From: Augochlora pura
Lineage: Eukaryota > Arthropoda > Insecta > Hymenoptera > Halictidae
Reading direction: 5' to 3'
DNA: 64,000 nt
Assembly: GCF_028453695.1 (NCBI RefSeq)
Contig: NC_135781.1
Span: 18,351,640 to 18,415,639 of the forward strand
Positions within the stretch are counted from its first letter, which is position 1, and each line of letters begins with the position of its first letter. Positions 23,852 through 35,005 of this stretch are shown here, in pieces. The notes beneath the pieces were generated by a model that searched no databases, was not told the DNA's origin, and saw only the letters and a list, made by a program, of their open reading frames with translations. The position numbers and the translations under genes are program-made.

Positions 23852-24962
23852 GTTTCAAATACCTCTGATCTGTTACGAAACGATGCAGGCGTTTGGTAAC
23901 CGCATTTTATTATAAAATCGCCACCGGCTTTAATTTCATTGTAAATTGTTTGACAAATCACTTCGCGCAGTGCATAAAATTGCGAAAGTTAAATTTCGAG
24001 AGCATCTTCATTAGACTTTTTAAGCGATACAGTAAATAATGTTTATAACAGAAATTAGGACAACTTTCCCAATTTTCGTGCTTCGGCAAAGAAAGTATAG
24101 AAAAAGAAAAGGAATGTATAGGAAAATGTTATATATAAATTGATTTTATTATGTTTACCTAATAACATGTAGAATTCATGGATAGATATTACGTTTTCCG
24201 TATGTTTCAATGTAATAAACATTTTTCAATTGATGCTACAACTCTTCTAAGAAATTTGTCCCGTCTTGTCAAAAATCGTAAGAAACCCTTGCTGAAGATT
24301 TCCGTGTAAAACATTATTAATTTAATTTATGACGTACAAAACGCGTATTACGTCGTAAAAGGATGAAACCCTCTAAATGAATTTAGTATTAACAACGATA
24401 AAAAAAGACTAATCATGCGCACTTTTGTATTTTTAATATAAATTCGTTAATAAGGTTAGATTTTAGAACATGTCCGTATTTACGTACCTTTTTGTATTAG
24501 ACCGCGTAATCAAACCTAACCTCACTTTCAGTCGAAACAATGTAATAAGATAATAATAACAATCATTTTAAGTGCTCATTTAGTGTTTGTATATTACTCT
24601 AGTTTCTAGTACATAGTGAGAGTTTTGGAAAAGCAAAAATTGGCTTAAAGATACGATAATTTGAACAGTTACTCTAACAGGTGTAATTCAGAAGAGCTTC
24701 GCCAGATCATTTCTTGGATCTAGCGATGTGACTATCGATCATCGATTAGGATACTTAATCCTTTTTGTTACGATTTCCTTTAAACTGTGTTGATTAACAT
24801 ACTTTTTTCTGTGATGATTCCGCAAACAAAACCAGATAATTTTTGTTTGTTGTATTATTTAAGTATTTCCGGTCTTGGACTTTGATACGCACATCGCGCA
24901 TTTTGTATATTTTTGATAAAATGGGTAATTATGATTCTAAACAATGAAAATACTAAGAGAAT
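23852..24962. other. AT-rich, no recognisable gene
   Basis: Nothing supportable is seen in this stretch. Confidence 0.4.
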
Positions 24963-26240
24963 TTAACACTAGATTTACGGGCGTTTCTTATATACCTATC
25001 TCTACGGCACCCGTCAAATTGACGGGTAGGTGAAAATACGTATTTATTTTAAAAAATCAATTTATTCAAACTAAGTCTGAGTGGAACAATATAAGGCTTC
25101 ATGTAAAAATAAAATATTAATAAATCAAAATCTGTTTTTATCACAGAAATGATAACAATAATGTAAACGCTACAGGATGAACACTTTTATCGAGCACATT
25201 TCTTACATATGTATTGAATTTCTTTTGTGCATTTTTCGCATACGATCTTCTTGCAATACATACAGCAACTACTGCTTTTATTTTTATTGCAGTAGCCCAT
25301 TTGACAACTTTTTCGGACTCCTGATGTTGAAGGTGACAGAACTGAAACGGCTGAACTTTGACAAAATATAAACTCTTTTCTGGATATTTTGGATCCGGTA
25401 CACTCTCTATACAGTATCCACGCGTTTATCGCTGCCAAATCTAAAATATTATAAAAAGGGAGGCCATCGGGGCCACCGGCGACACCCCGCTTTCACGCTA
25501 TGATTGCTGGAAAAGGGTGGTCGGCGAAAGTAAAAAATCTGTGCCCAAATTCAATTACCCTACTGTAAATACTTATAATAAGCGGGGACTACAATAACCG
25601 GAACTTTTGCACACTGTCTTCGAAAAATGTTCTTATCACTGTCACTGCAAAAACTATACTGAAGACCAGCTCGTGCCACCGCAGTCTAACGTCGGCTGTC
25701 GCCGGCTTTGAAAATTGTTTATATGTGTTGTTATATTGAACCAACACATGAACCGAATATCTTTTCGATACGACATTTAGTCTGCCACATGCTTTGAGTT
25801 TCGAATGACGCGGGGATCTATCTGGTAATCGATTTCGTTGAATACACAAAACGGGCCACGCAGGCCGAACAGTTTACTTTATATGTATCACATTATCGAT
25901 CCACTATTGAGATACAATGAGTTTGAGGCATCTCAGACATTTCGTTCACTCTTATATTTACTGTTGGAGAAATAATTTTACAAACGAAGCAAATATATAA
26001 GGATTGTTTACGTAATCAGCTAACCCGTCAATTTGACGGGCTCCGTAGAGATAGGTATACCACATAAAAATTTCCAAATTTAGGAAGCTTAAGAAAATAA
26101 TAATTGTGTGTATAAACTCTCTTAATGAAACTATAAATTTACGGCGCAAAATAGTTAAGATTAATGCTATGGTTTTTTGCGTGTTTCATTTCAAAGTTTG
26201 AAATCCGTCAAATTGACGGGTCCCGTAAACCTAGTGTTAA
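24963..26240 (-). mobile_element. Internally deleted piggyBac-like element (1278 bp)
   Basis: It is bounded by TTAA at both ends. The left tip TTAACACTAGATTTACGGG and the right tip (reverse complement TTAACACTAGGTTTACGGG) differ at one base in 19. Inside the tips are subterminal inverted copies of TACCTATCTCTACGG plus the palindrome CCCGTCAAATTGACGGG: near 24992-25025 on the left, and displaced about 150 bp inward (26026-26060) on the right. A third palindrome sits directly beside the right tip (26205). Asymmetric spacing of internal repeats is characteristic of piggyBac ends. Only the transposase C-terminus remains inside, so the copy is non-autonomous. Confidence 0.9.
25187..25480 (-). pseudogene. 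piggyBac transposase C-terminal remnant
   Basis: Minus-strand reading gives PFYNILDLAAINAW, then ILYRECTG and SRKEFI, the conserved block after the last catalytic residue of piggyBac transposases. It ends in a cysteine-rich tail (GYCNKN..CCMYCKKIVCEKC..ICKKC) that matches the C-terminal cross-braced zinc finger used to recognise the element's own ends. The stop is TAA at 25187-25189. Upstream, toward 25850, an 86-codon frame does not resemble transposase, and the DDE core is absent. The intact-looking tail suggests recent loss of the rest. Confidence 0.85.
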
Positions 26241-26261
26241 AGGCATCTACTCATTAAATTA

Positions 26262-26475
26262 TTAACCCTTTGCGTTCGAAGCTATCCTAAACAATAATCA
26301 TATTATTAATAATTCTTGAAATATAAAAAAATATAATAATGTAAGAAATATTTTAACCCTTTGCACTCAAGGGCTTCAAAGCGCAGCCATTTACAATTTG
26401 TCTCCAAACACGAGAGCTCTGCTACGGAGACAATGAAAATAAATTTAATATGTTCCTCGAGTACAAATTATTAAA
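26262..26475 (+). mobile_element. Two truncated TTAACCCTTTGC element ends
   Basis: TTAACCCTTTGCGTTCGAAG at 26262 and TTAACCCTTTGCACTCAAGG at 26353 are both left tips in the same orientation. The second continues GCTTCAAAGCGCAGCCATTT and later GAGCTCTGCTACGGAGACAATGAA, paralleling the internal sequence of the complete copy at 21951. A right tip is not clear. Confidence 0.6.
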
Positions 26476-28849
26476 GAGAGACAGAAGTTTCGATCAGACT
26501 CTTTTTTTTAGAGTTAATTTTTACTTTGCGTAACAATCCGCAATCACGTCACGTATTTGACTCATTATAATGCAAGACGTTACCGACATATATTGATGAT
26601 ATTGATAAAATATCGTTAAGGCGAATAAGGAAACTGACCATATAGTTACATCAAGGCGATAAAACGTACTTTGCATATTATGAATTGTAAATTATATGTT
26701 ATAAACATAAACATGCGTACAGTTTAATCGATTTATTTTGCATTATGTAAGGCCAATATACGGATAATATTATTAAAGTATCATTAATGCAAATGAAGAG
26801 ATTGATCGTGTAAGTTTACCAAGATGCATAATTGCAAATTAAAACAAAAAGTTTACAAATATGCTGTCTTTAATCGATTGAAACGGAAGCAAAAGTACTG
26901 CAATCCATCACGTGGTAGATATATCGTATTATCGGTATTTAGTGGTAATTATATCGACGCTTTGACCCAGTCTCCTGTATTCGAAGCACACAAATTGTAT
27001 TTGCCATAAAAATCCACGGTCTAATGATCGTTATCCGACGTGCATCGTGTTCTTCGTCGCCCTCAACAACGATTCGAATAAATCAAAAACCACTGAAAAC
27101 TGCAGTTAGCTCTTCCCAAAGAAACGTGTCGTCAAAACCTAAAAATCTCGATCAACCGCAAATACATAAATTCGCGTAGCTAAACGATCGTTAATCCATG
27201 GGATCAGCTCGATCGAGTATAAATCATATCACATAGATAGCTTGCGCGGATAAACACAGGGCAATCCATCACGCTCCGTGATCGAATTCACGCAATCAAG
27301 CCGATTTTTGTTTCTCGTTCGCACACACACACATACATCTGTTGAAACTACCGTGTGATACTTTCCATGCACTCGTAAAATATTCTGAAACGAGGTAGAG
27401 ACCATTCTCGATTACATTCGATACCGCTCGACGGCTGATATTAATGAAAAACTTCCTTTCACTGGTTTCGCATGCGCTCCCGGAGTCAGGTGTATTTGAA
27501 TTTAAATTAGTTAGGTGTTCTTCTAGAGGGGGGAAAACTGTAATAACAGGGATCGAGTGTGCAGGAGCTATTCGGGTCGGGAACGGCTGATCGAGTCGAA
27601 CGCGCGCGTCCAGCCGGCAACAACTCGTTTCCGATTCCTCCTTGGTGAAAGCGAAAGAAAGGGAGGAGGCGTTAGGGATCGTAGATGCTTACGATAAAAC
27701 GGTAAACCGAACGAGAAGACATCGGTTACATAACAGCAGGAATGCCTGGCTCCATGACTGGGCACTAGTCCCCGACTTGGACGTTGTTGCTGCACGCGTG
27801 TCTGGCATACGAGGTCTCGTCAAAAAGTCACCGAACTTTTCGAATTGCGCGGCAGCGCAGCGTCTTACAAGGGATGTCCGGCAACCTGAAAATTCTTATC
27901 TTTTTGAAACTGTACAGCTAGACTGCATATGTTTATGCAAATGCAGATATTCATAGGAAAGAAGTAAATCTATGGTACTTGGACAGAAATTTGTTTTATC
28001 ATTAGAGGCTTACAAAATTATATTTTTCGTTTTGTATGTTTTGTAAATTATATATATCTGTCTTATTGCTGCATATTTTGTATATATTCGATTGTCTAAA
28101 TTATAACATGTTGGGGAACACGACTAGAGGCAGCAATGTTTACATCTTTTGGATAAAAACCAGTGGTTGTTGTTATAATTTGTAAAATATAATTGGAAAT
28201 ATTTATATTATAATTTATTTTATTATTACATTTCCCTTATACTATATAATATGAAATTTTTATATTTTTCAGACTCTGTGGGTTCTTTAAATTTTTAACA
28301 AGTATCAAAAGTACTATCGGTCGACATAGATAGTTTTTGTGAATTATCAGAAATTATCGATAGTTTTCGGTCTATAATAAATATGCGTTTTCCTATTTGT
28401 TTATAAAACTTTACAGTACAGTAAGTACTTAATAATTCGTCAGACCTTTTAAGAAGATTGAAAGGATACAACATTTTGTGTAAATAAAAAAATTCGATAC
28501 TACCATCGCTTGAAGTAATTCGAAGTTTCCTTCTCGGTGAAAAGCTCTCTATAAATGAAAGCGTGTAAGTTAATAAATAAGGAAATATTTATTCATGTGT
28601 CTCCACCCTGAAGACGTGAATATTGGTTAGAAAATAAAAAACGGTCAAATAGTCGTTTAAGGTCCCCAAGAAATTTGTAGTTTTTTGTACAACACGTAGT
28701 TTACAAGAAAAATTAAGATGAAAAAGATAAGTGACTCCTTATATATCCAATTAAATAAATTCGTTGAATAAATTCTTCATAAAAGTATCTCTACGATGTT
28801 AATAATCGTGAATTAACAAATTTAGTACATGTGATGTTGACGCGTTGCG
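26476..28849. other. No recognisable gene; one repeat-end-like segment
   Basis: The stretch is mostly AT-rich. A GC-richer part (27480-27900) carries unsupported frames on both strands. Near 27810, TACGAGGTCTCGTCAAAAAG and then CACCGAACTTTTCGAATTGC resemble a common type of insect DNA-transposon end, seen on one side only. A CACACA run lies at 27322. Confidence 0.35.
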
Positions 28850-29395
28850 TAAAGCTAGTGTTGATCCGGCAAGGGCATCGATGAACGCGATTTGAAACGA
28901 TAGTTGTTCACCCGTGACCGAACGATACCTTCGACGAGTTTACACGCCGGATTACAGGTCGCCGCCATTAGTTCGCCGTTGACGTAAGAATACTTTGCGC
29001 CGCGAGATCTTTAACGCGCTGTTCCTCCGTGTTCGAGTTAGCGAATCGTTAAGACCAGTTCGGCGGATGATGAATGACGATGGAAATGGAATGTCTCGCC
29101 GACGGGATCGCCTGATCGATCAGTTCTAATGGACGCGCGACTGTTTGCGCTCTCGCTGGATGAGATACGGCGTAATGATTGTCGAATCGATGGAGAGCGG
29201 AGGCGCTCGTGTTTCACCGGGAGAAAAATCGATTGCGCCGATATCTTGCCGGAGATCTCGATAGGTCGGCTTCGACTATAATGATTTTGTATGCCGGCGA
29301 TTACGGGAAAAGGATCGCCGAGTCGCGCGGTGACTTTACGCTTTTCGTTCGCAGCGCAGCGAAACAGAATGCCCGAGGTTGATGTGAAAGGGAGA
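28850..29395. promoter_or_regulatory. GC-rich non-coding island
   Basis: This CpG-rich block lies in AT-rich surroundings, with many GATCG/CGATC words. A 67-codon plus frame (29179-29382) lacks any domain. It is a candidate conserved regulatory segment, by composition only. Confidence 0.3.
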
Positions 29396-29503
29396 TTTCA
29401 ATTGTCACGTCCACTGTGATCTCAGTCGCGAATAGGATACTCGGATCTATGTGGAAAAGTTTCTAGTTGTTCGGTTTTCGAAACAATTACAAGAAGGATC
29501 GTT

Positions 29504-29547
29504 GAAAAAAAGTGTGATTCTCTGAAAATAGAGATTACACTTTTTTC
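29504..29547. repeat. Small hairpin
   Basis: AAAAAAGTGTGATTCTCT and AGAGATTACACTTTTTT are near-perfect reverse complements around a loop of about seven bases. The structure is too short to classify. Confidence 0.5.
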
Positions 29548-29732
29548 AGATTAATACGAATTACGATAGATTAAGCTGTTAACCGAGTATGGCAAAGTAT
29601 TTCGTTGTATCAGGAAGGAAGTATCTTTTCGTCATAGAAGTTTCTACAAGCAATATGTGGATGAGTATAACGTTCTTTATATGTTGTTTATCAGGACATA
29701 CTAAAGAAAACTGTGTAACCAATAACAGAACA

Positions 29733-29861
29733 TACAAGGTATTTCAAAATTATGGTATTTCTTGAAAATGTGGAATCCCTGAGGTAGTTTGAAATAATTT
29801 TTCAAAAAATTTCAGGAATCCGTCATTTTCCGGATGTGTCATAACTTTCAGATACCCTGTA
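29733..29861. mobile_element. Short inverted-repeat element (129 bp)
   Basis: The left end TACAAGGTATTTCAAAATTA pairs with the reverse complement of the right end (TACAGGGTATCTGAAAGTTA). Weaker pairing continues inward through GGAATCCCTGA and GGATTCCTGA. The tips belong to the ACAGGGT type common in insect repeats. It abuts the mariner relic. Confidence 0.5.
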
Positions 29862-30737
29862 TATGTATGGGATTCTCCATAAAAATGAAACCTTTAATCA
29901 ATCATTTTCCATTTTGTTCGATTACATTTTGCCATATTTTACGCAACTTCGTTATAGCACAATCAAAGAATTTTTTATGTTTTTCAGCAAAAAACTGTTC
30001 CAAGAACAATCTCACATCGTTATAAATAATAAAGGTTGTACCACGTAATGCGTTTTGTAGAGAACAAAATAAATGATAATCGTATGGTGTCAGGTGTGGT
30101 GACTATGTTGAACGTGGTAACAAGTTCCATGCAAGCTGTACCAATTTTAGACGCGTGACCAACACTATGTGTGGTCCAGCCTTATCTTCGCGGAGCACAA
30201 CATCTTTGTGGTTCACCAATTTCGGACGCTTCTCTTTGATGGCATCATTTAATTTAACCAGTTGGCGACAGTACACTCGCGAATTAATGGTTTGGTTGCT
30301 TGGAAGCAATTCAAAGTAAATAATCCTTTGAAAACCCACCGGACTGACAGTATGATCTTCTTTTGGTGAATATCTGCTTTTGATGTACTTCGAGTAAGTT
30401 CATTACATTCGGTCCCATTATATTTTCCGTTTAATGTTGTTGTAGACACTCCATTTTTCATCGTCTGTTATTTTATGTTTCAAAAATGAATTATTTTGTT
30501 CATGTTTCAACCAAAAATCGCACATATCAACACGCATAGCGAGACGAATTTCTTGATGTTGTTCATGAAGTACACAAATATCGAGCTTACTAACGTATCC
30601 AAGCCATTTCAAATGGTTTCGGACACTTGATTTTGATATGCCGAGTCTCTCACTGAATACTCTTCTTGTCAAGCGGCAATTTGAATTGCTCAACGACTCT
30701 ATTTCGCTGCTATCAACTTCCTGAGCGTAGAGCATCC

Positions 30738-31066
30738 TTAACCACTTCGGTACGAGCGTCGACTATAGTCGACGGCCACAGATGAACACACACAGCCGAG
30801 TGTCGACTATAGTCGACGGCCGTGATATGAACGCACACGGCCGAGCATCGACTATAGTCGACTATAGTCGACTGCCAAGAACTTTTGCCTTATCTCTACA
30901 ATTGCAGTTTTTACGTCCAGAAATACACATAAATAAGCTTTTCTCGTCAAAGATCTGTAAAAGAGCAAAACGGATTCACTGTCGATGCACGAAGTAGCAT
31001 GCGAATGGTGAGTGCCGGCTGTTGGCACAATTTCGTGGCCGATGCGCGCCGTACCGAAGTGGTTAA
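30738..31066. mobile_element. TTAA element inserted in the mariner gene (329 bp)
   Basis: The ends are TTAACCACTTCGGTACGAGC and the inverted partner (reverse complement TTAACCACTTCGGTACGGCG), with TTAA at both boundaries. Removing the element with one TTAA rejoins the mariner codons as SNDSDI and KDALRSG in frame, which is the conserved DI-KDA-RSG stretch of the family. Inside are palindromic tandem repeats (30758-30872) and non-coding sequence. The TTAA targeting implies a piggyBac-type enzyme acting in trans. Confidence 0.9.
30758..30872 (+). repeat. Palindromic 44-45-bp tandem repeat
   Basis: The 14-base palindrome TCGACTATAGTCGA occurs at 30759, 30803, 30848 and 30858 (the last two overlapping). 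It is spaced by GC-rich linkers that share GGCC..GATGAAC..CACACGGCCGAG. The array lies next to the left tip of the surrounding TTAA element, so it may be a subterminal binding array for a transposase or host factor. Confidence 0.85.
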
Positions 31067-31236
31067 TATCAGAATCATTGGATCGAGATCTTTTGCCCCA
31101 ATTTTGACACTGTCTTATCTTCAAAAGGTCTTCGTCGCACACGTTACATAAGTTTCTATGTGCTTGTAAAGAATTTTTCCTTTTTGGAAATAACAGAGGA
31201 AAATATTGCCAGGATGCTCTTTGGAGTCAAAATTGT

Positions 31237-32934
31237 GAAAGACCTTTTTTAAAATTAAGCTTAAACCATAACCTATCAGGATGCATAGCGAATTCGTGTT
31301 TATAACACAATGATTCATTGCCCAGTTCAATATACGATCGATATTCATATACCAATATCGAAACTAATCGATATTTGATTTGAAACTAATTATTTTAATT
31401 TGCTAGTCGTTAATATGTCGTAAATTATTTGATGAAATTAAATAATCCATATGCGACGAGAGATCTTTTTATTAGGTATTTCAAACGTGATATTTCTCAC
31501 TGCGAAAAAAATTTCCTACTGTGAAAAGGGTTGCGCAAAAGTTAATCTCTTGGTTGACAGGTTCATCTAGGCACATTGAATGCAGAATTATTGGAAACCT
31601 ATCATAGCTGTTGTCTCATTCATTTACACAGGTTCACGAAAATGTTCCACGCCATTGAAAACGCAATAACTTTTTTCAGAATGGACTAAATTACTTGATT
31701 TTTTCTTAGTTGATTGAAGGACTAATCTAATAGACAATAATCGAAATGCTTTCTCTTAATTTTGCTGTCATTTGGAATGACAAAAAAGTAAAAAACTCTC
31801 ATTTTTTTTATCTTTCTACTTGAGTTTATAACAAGAATTTAAAAAATGTCTTCGCAAATATATAAATGACATCCTTACCTTACTTTAGTTACATTTTTGT
31901 CAAAAAGGTTCATCATCGGAGTACATATTACGACATTCCATAAAGTTTGTATAGGAGATAGAGACAATCGGAAGAGCAATATTTTTTTTTCATGGGTAAC
32001 AATAGCCTCTAATAATCTCATCGCTAATAATATTCTTTCATGGGCAAATCAGTGTTCCGTTCGGTTCATTTTGGAGTGGCAGCGAGAGGCTGCATTCTTA
32101 TGCAACGGCGAACAAACGCGAGAAAGAAGAAACGGCTGAGCGAAAAGCTTGTGGATCCCGTGCGTGTGCGTGACCGTTATGCAATTGCACGAGCCGACGT
32201 CCGAAAGCATGAAAATAAAACACGAGACCGGCCATTCGAGTCGGGGATTACTCCCCACTATCGCGGTTTCACGAACGCGAGAGAATGCCGTGACACTTTT
32301 TGCGGCCCTGATAGAAACCCCCTGCGAACAATCCGGACCGTACGTATCTGTTGACGTCATTCATCAGCCTTCGATGATTTTTACAAAATTGCAATAATGT
32401 AATTCATCAATGGAAAGTTAGAATTTGCAACCAAAAAGTACGAATAGAACCTGGCTTATTTGAATAAACGAGAGGTGTCTTGAAAGGAACATTTTCGTTT
32501 CGATCATGATATAAAAATCAAATAAAAGATTTAAATGATACAAAAGACTATTCTACTTCTATTGGGTACCATTGACGCGGTACCATTAAGCTAATCGTAT
32601 ATTTACATATCATTTTTCGATTTCTTAAAAAATTTCTAAGAAAATGTAGTAATTCTCTCCTTTTCATAAAGTGATATTGAATGAGATGTTGAATTTAGAA
32701 AGAAAAATATTAGTACAATTTTTTCCATTACTATGTAACCGAATGGTGAAAAAGATCTTATAATTAATCTTATTAGATTTCTTCGCGTCTTGTATTTATT
32801 TACACTAAACCATCCCATTTTCGGTAACATGTTTCAACTGGAAAAATAGTCGAAAAATATTTTATGAATAATAGCATTTTAAGTAGTGTAGTTATAGATG
32901 TCTTGTGTCTCATTTATTTTAACAATTAAATTGA
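31237..32934. other. No recognisable gene; GC-rich patch
   Basis: The flanks are AT-rich, with a GC-richer island at 32040-32400 that carries overlapping unsupported frames on both strands (up to 104 codons). No domain, RNA gene or clean repeat is seen. Confidence 0.35.
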
Positions 32935-33148
32935 GGACGTCTTTAAAGTAGGCCGTCTTTAAGACACTTGGTGCACTTTCTCGTGTGTGACACTTGGAAT
33001 GTCTTTGAAACGTCTCGAATGCCCTAAGAACGCCCTAGAAATGTCTTAAAAACATCTTGTATTACAAATCAAGACGTCTTTTAGACGTTTTTTAAAACGT
33101 CCTTTAGACGTTTAAAATACATCTTATAGACGTCTTATGGACACCTTT
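32935..33148. repeat. Degenerate palindromic GACGTCTT repeat
   Basis: Words such as AGACGTCTTTTAGACGTTTT, ACGTCCTTTAGACGTTTAAA and TTATAGACGTCTTATGGACA recur in both orientations over ~210 bases, most regular at 33068-33145 with a step of roughly 16-20 bases. It has the style of a palindromic satellite and no coding signal. Confidence 0.65.
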
Positions 33149-33870
33149 AAGGATTCATTTGTAAGAAATGTATTATAACATATTACGTAATAGTACGTAT
33201 TAATACATATTGTGTATTATAACGGGTGAACTTCTGGAAAAGTAATCTTTTATAAGAGGACACGATCCATTTAATACGATAAATACAATAAATATTACTA
33301 TGCTGATAACGATCGTGTTAAGAATAGTGCTGAGTAAAGCAGCATTCTGCATTAGTGCCCACGTATCAATTTTTATTAACATTCTTAGGTTTTTGAATAG
33401 TTAGTAATAATTAGGCTGCGTATTTTACACATTCACGACGAAATTGGCAAAAGAATTTAATAACACTGTTACATTGATGGAAACAATTTTCATAATGTTA
33501 AAAAGTCCACAAGTTACTGGTTAATATAGATGATAATATCGTTTCTCTTTCAATAATTATAACTAATTAAAAATAAAGTAACGGTATTCTTAAATATTTC
33601 TAATGTTTGTAACGCTTTGTACTTATACCTATTAATTTTTGCTATAAATGAATAAAATCCGTAGGCCAGTGATAATATTGTTCGCGTTTATTGAAACAGA
33701 AAGTAAAAGATATACGTAAAAAATCTAAATAAATTAAAGCGGTACCAAACAGTTCACCGGCTAACGTTATTTGCTATAAATGAATTAATAGATCAAGTAC
33801 CAGTAACACACATTCAAATATTAGATTTGAAAGGTCCAGGTTTATACGAAAGTAACTCTGCTATTTTTGA
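33149..33870. other. AT-rich, no recognisable gene
   Basis: Nothing supportable is seen. TACGTAATAGTACGTATTAATA near 33183 is low-complexity. Confidence 0.4.
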
Positions 33871-34246
33871 GTGCTTTCTAGGCCTTATGCAGCTGTCGCG
33901 GATTTAATTTTGGAGAGAATCCCTCGTAGTCAGGTTTTGGCTAGGACATTCCGATTCGACGGTAATCGGGTATATCATAAACTTGGAGTAGAATCTACCG
34001 AATCGATAGGATCAACTGACCAAACCCTCTCGCCGACTGCATCTGGGCTAATTGTTCCGTGGCCAATTTTAGCGCCGCAAGAAAATTATGGCCGTAAACT
34101 GTTAATCCGCCAAATCGCCCGTGTATTAGAGATTTCGCAGTTTCGGGACTGAGATCAGTATTATTCTTAGGGGCTTTGGGGTTTAAGCCGAGTCCAACAG
34201 GAATATTACGCCACCGTTTAGCCAGCATTGTGTTAAGCTGCATCAC
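33871..34246 (-). pseudogene. Protein-like relic of unknown family
   Basis: The minus strand opens at 34246 for 83 codons with a composition unlike the chance frames around it. It is balanced, has few runs, and contains segments such as PVGLGLNPKAPKNNTDLSPE and an amphipathic NFLAALKLATEQLAQMQ. After the stop at 33995, a shifted frame continues protein-like toward about 33871 with further stops, as expected for a decayed gene. The local GC content is higher than that of its neighbours. I do not recognise the family. An exon of a degraded host gene, a retroelement gag or a captured viral protein are all possible and unproven. Confidence 0.4.
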
Positions 34247-34784
34247 GTGTTAGAAGATGTATTAATACCGATGCGAATCAGGAAAAGTACACGCCCTGTG
34301 CACCATATAAATAACCGTTCCGGAACATTGATCAGCCAATCGATTTAATTGATCAGCTGATCGATTAATAACCGAGACGAAGCTGATGGAATTCGGGCGA
34401 TAGGTCCCTTCTTCCCTGTTGATGTTGCCGTTCTTTCCTATCCGTTATTGTTTTCTTGTGTTTCTGACGGGAGCAGTTCTTGCCTACGAATGAGACCTTA
34501 GGTCTGTTTAACATGATCCAATGATTCGTAGCTATACGAAGTACTGTTGCAGCAAATAGTGTGTATCTCAGCTTCTTGAATAGGGCACTTGAAGAGGTCT
34601 CTACAACCCTTGCCCTTGACTTGGTTATTGAAGCTATTTGAATTTTGCATTTCCAATTTCTTTGACAGGTTTCTTATATTTCTATAATTTTCGTTATTCA
34701 TTTTTATTATTATGAAGGGTTCATTCCATTAATAAATTAAGTTATTGCTATTATTATTAGTAGCAGTAGTATTATTATTATGAA

Positions 34785-34890
34785 TAGCTCGAATAAAATC
34801 GTATTAGAATAATCATTCGAATAAACTCCCCGAATCAAATTTTATTAGAATAATATATCGAATAAATTCCTCGCATCAAATTTGATGAAA
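34785..34890 (+). repeat. Degenerate ~55-bp duplication
   Basis: CGAATAAAATCGTATTAGAATAATC, CGAATAAACTCCCCGAATCAAATTTTATTAGAATAATATAT and CGAATAAATTCCTCGCATCAAATTTGATGAAATAATATAT-type blocks repeat with drift over roughly 110 bases. Confidence 0.5.
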
Positions 34891-34952
34891 TAATATATGA
34901 AATTTGAATACTTATTTGTCTTATGAATTTTACAATATAAAAAGCATACTAT

Positions 34953-35005
34953 CTCTTCACTAAAATATTAATATATTAGCTCTTCACTAAAATATTAATA
35001 TATTA
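34953..35005 (+). repeat. 27-bp direct tandem repeat, two copies
   Basis: The unit begins CTCTTCACTAAAATATTAAT and is repeated exactly once with a 27-base step (34953 and 34980). Confidence 0.8.

Larger units (their letters stand above)
29902..31236 (-). pseudogene. Decayed mariner (DD34D) transposase gene
   Basis: The minus-strand coding remnant covers almost a full ~345-residue mariner transposase. The N-terminal helix-turn-helix region (FDSKEHPGNIFLCYFQKGK, then DLLKIRQCQNW) lies at 31236-31070. The second DNA-binding domain (RLTRRVFSERLGISKSSVRNHLKWLGY) and the catalytic start ITDDEKWSVYNN (first Asp) follow from 30735. EDKAGPH holds the second Asp, PYDYHLF near 30078 holds the third, and translation ends at TGA (29902-29904) after VIEQNGK. 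Several frameshifts break it, and a TTAA element is inserted at 30738-31066. The start ATG is not preserved. Terminal inverted repeats were not found. Confidence 0.9.

Noticed and set aside
30758..30872. CRISPR-like repeat-spacer array
   Set aside because: The linkers are themselves repeated, only about 2.5 units exist, and the array sits inside a eukaryotic transposable element.
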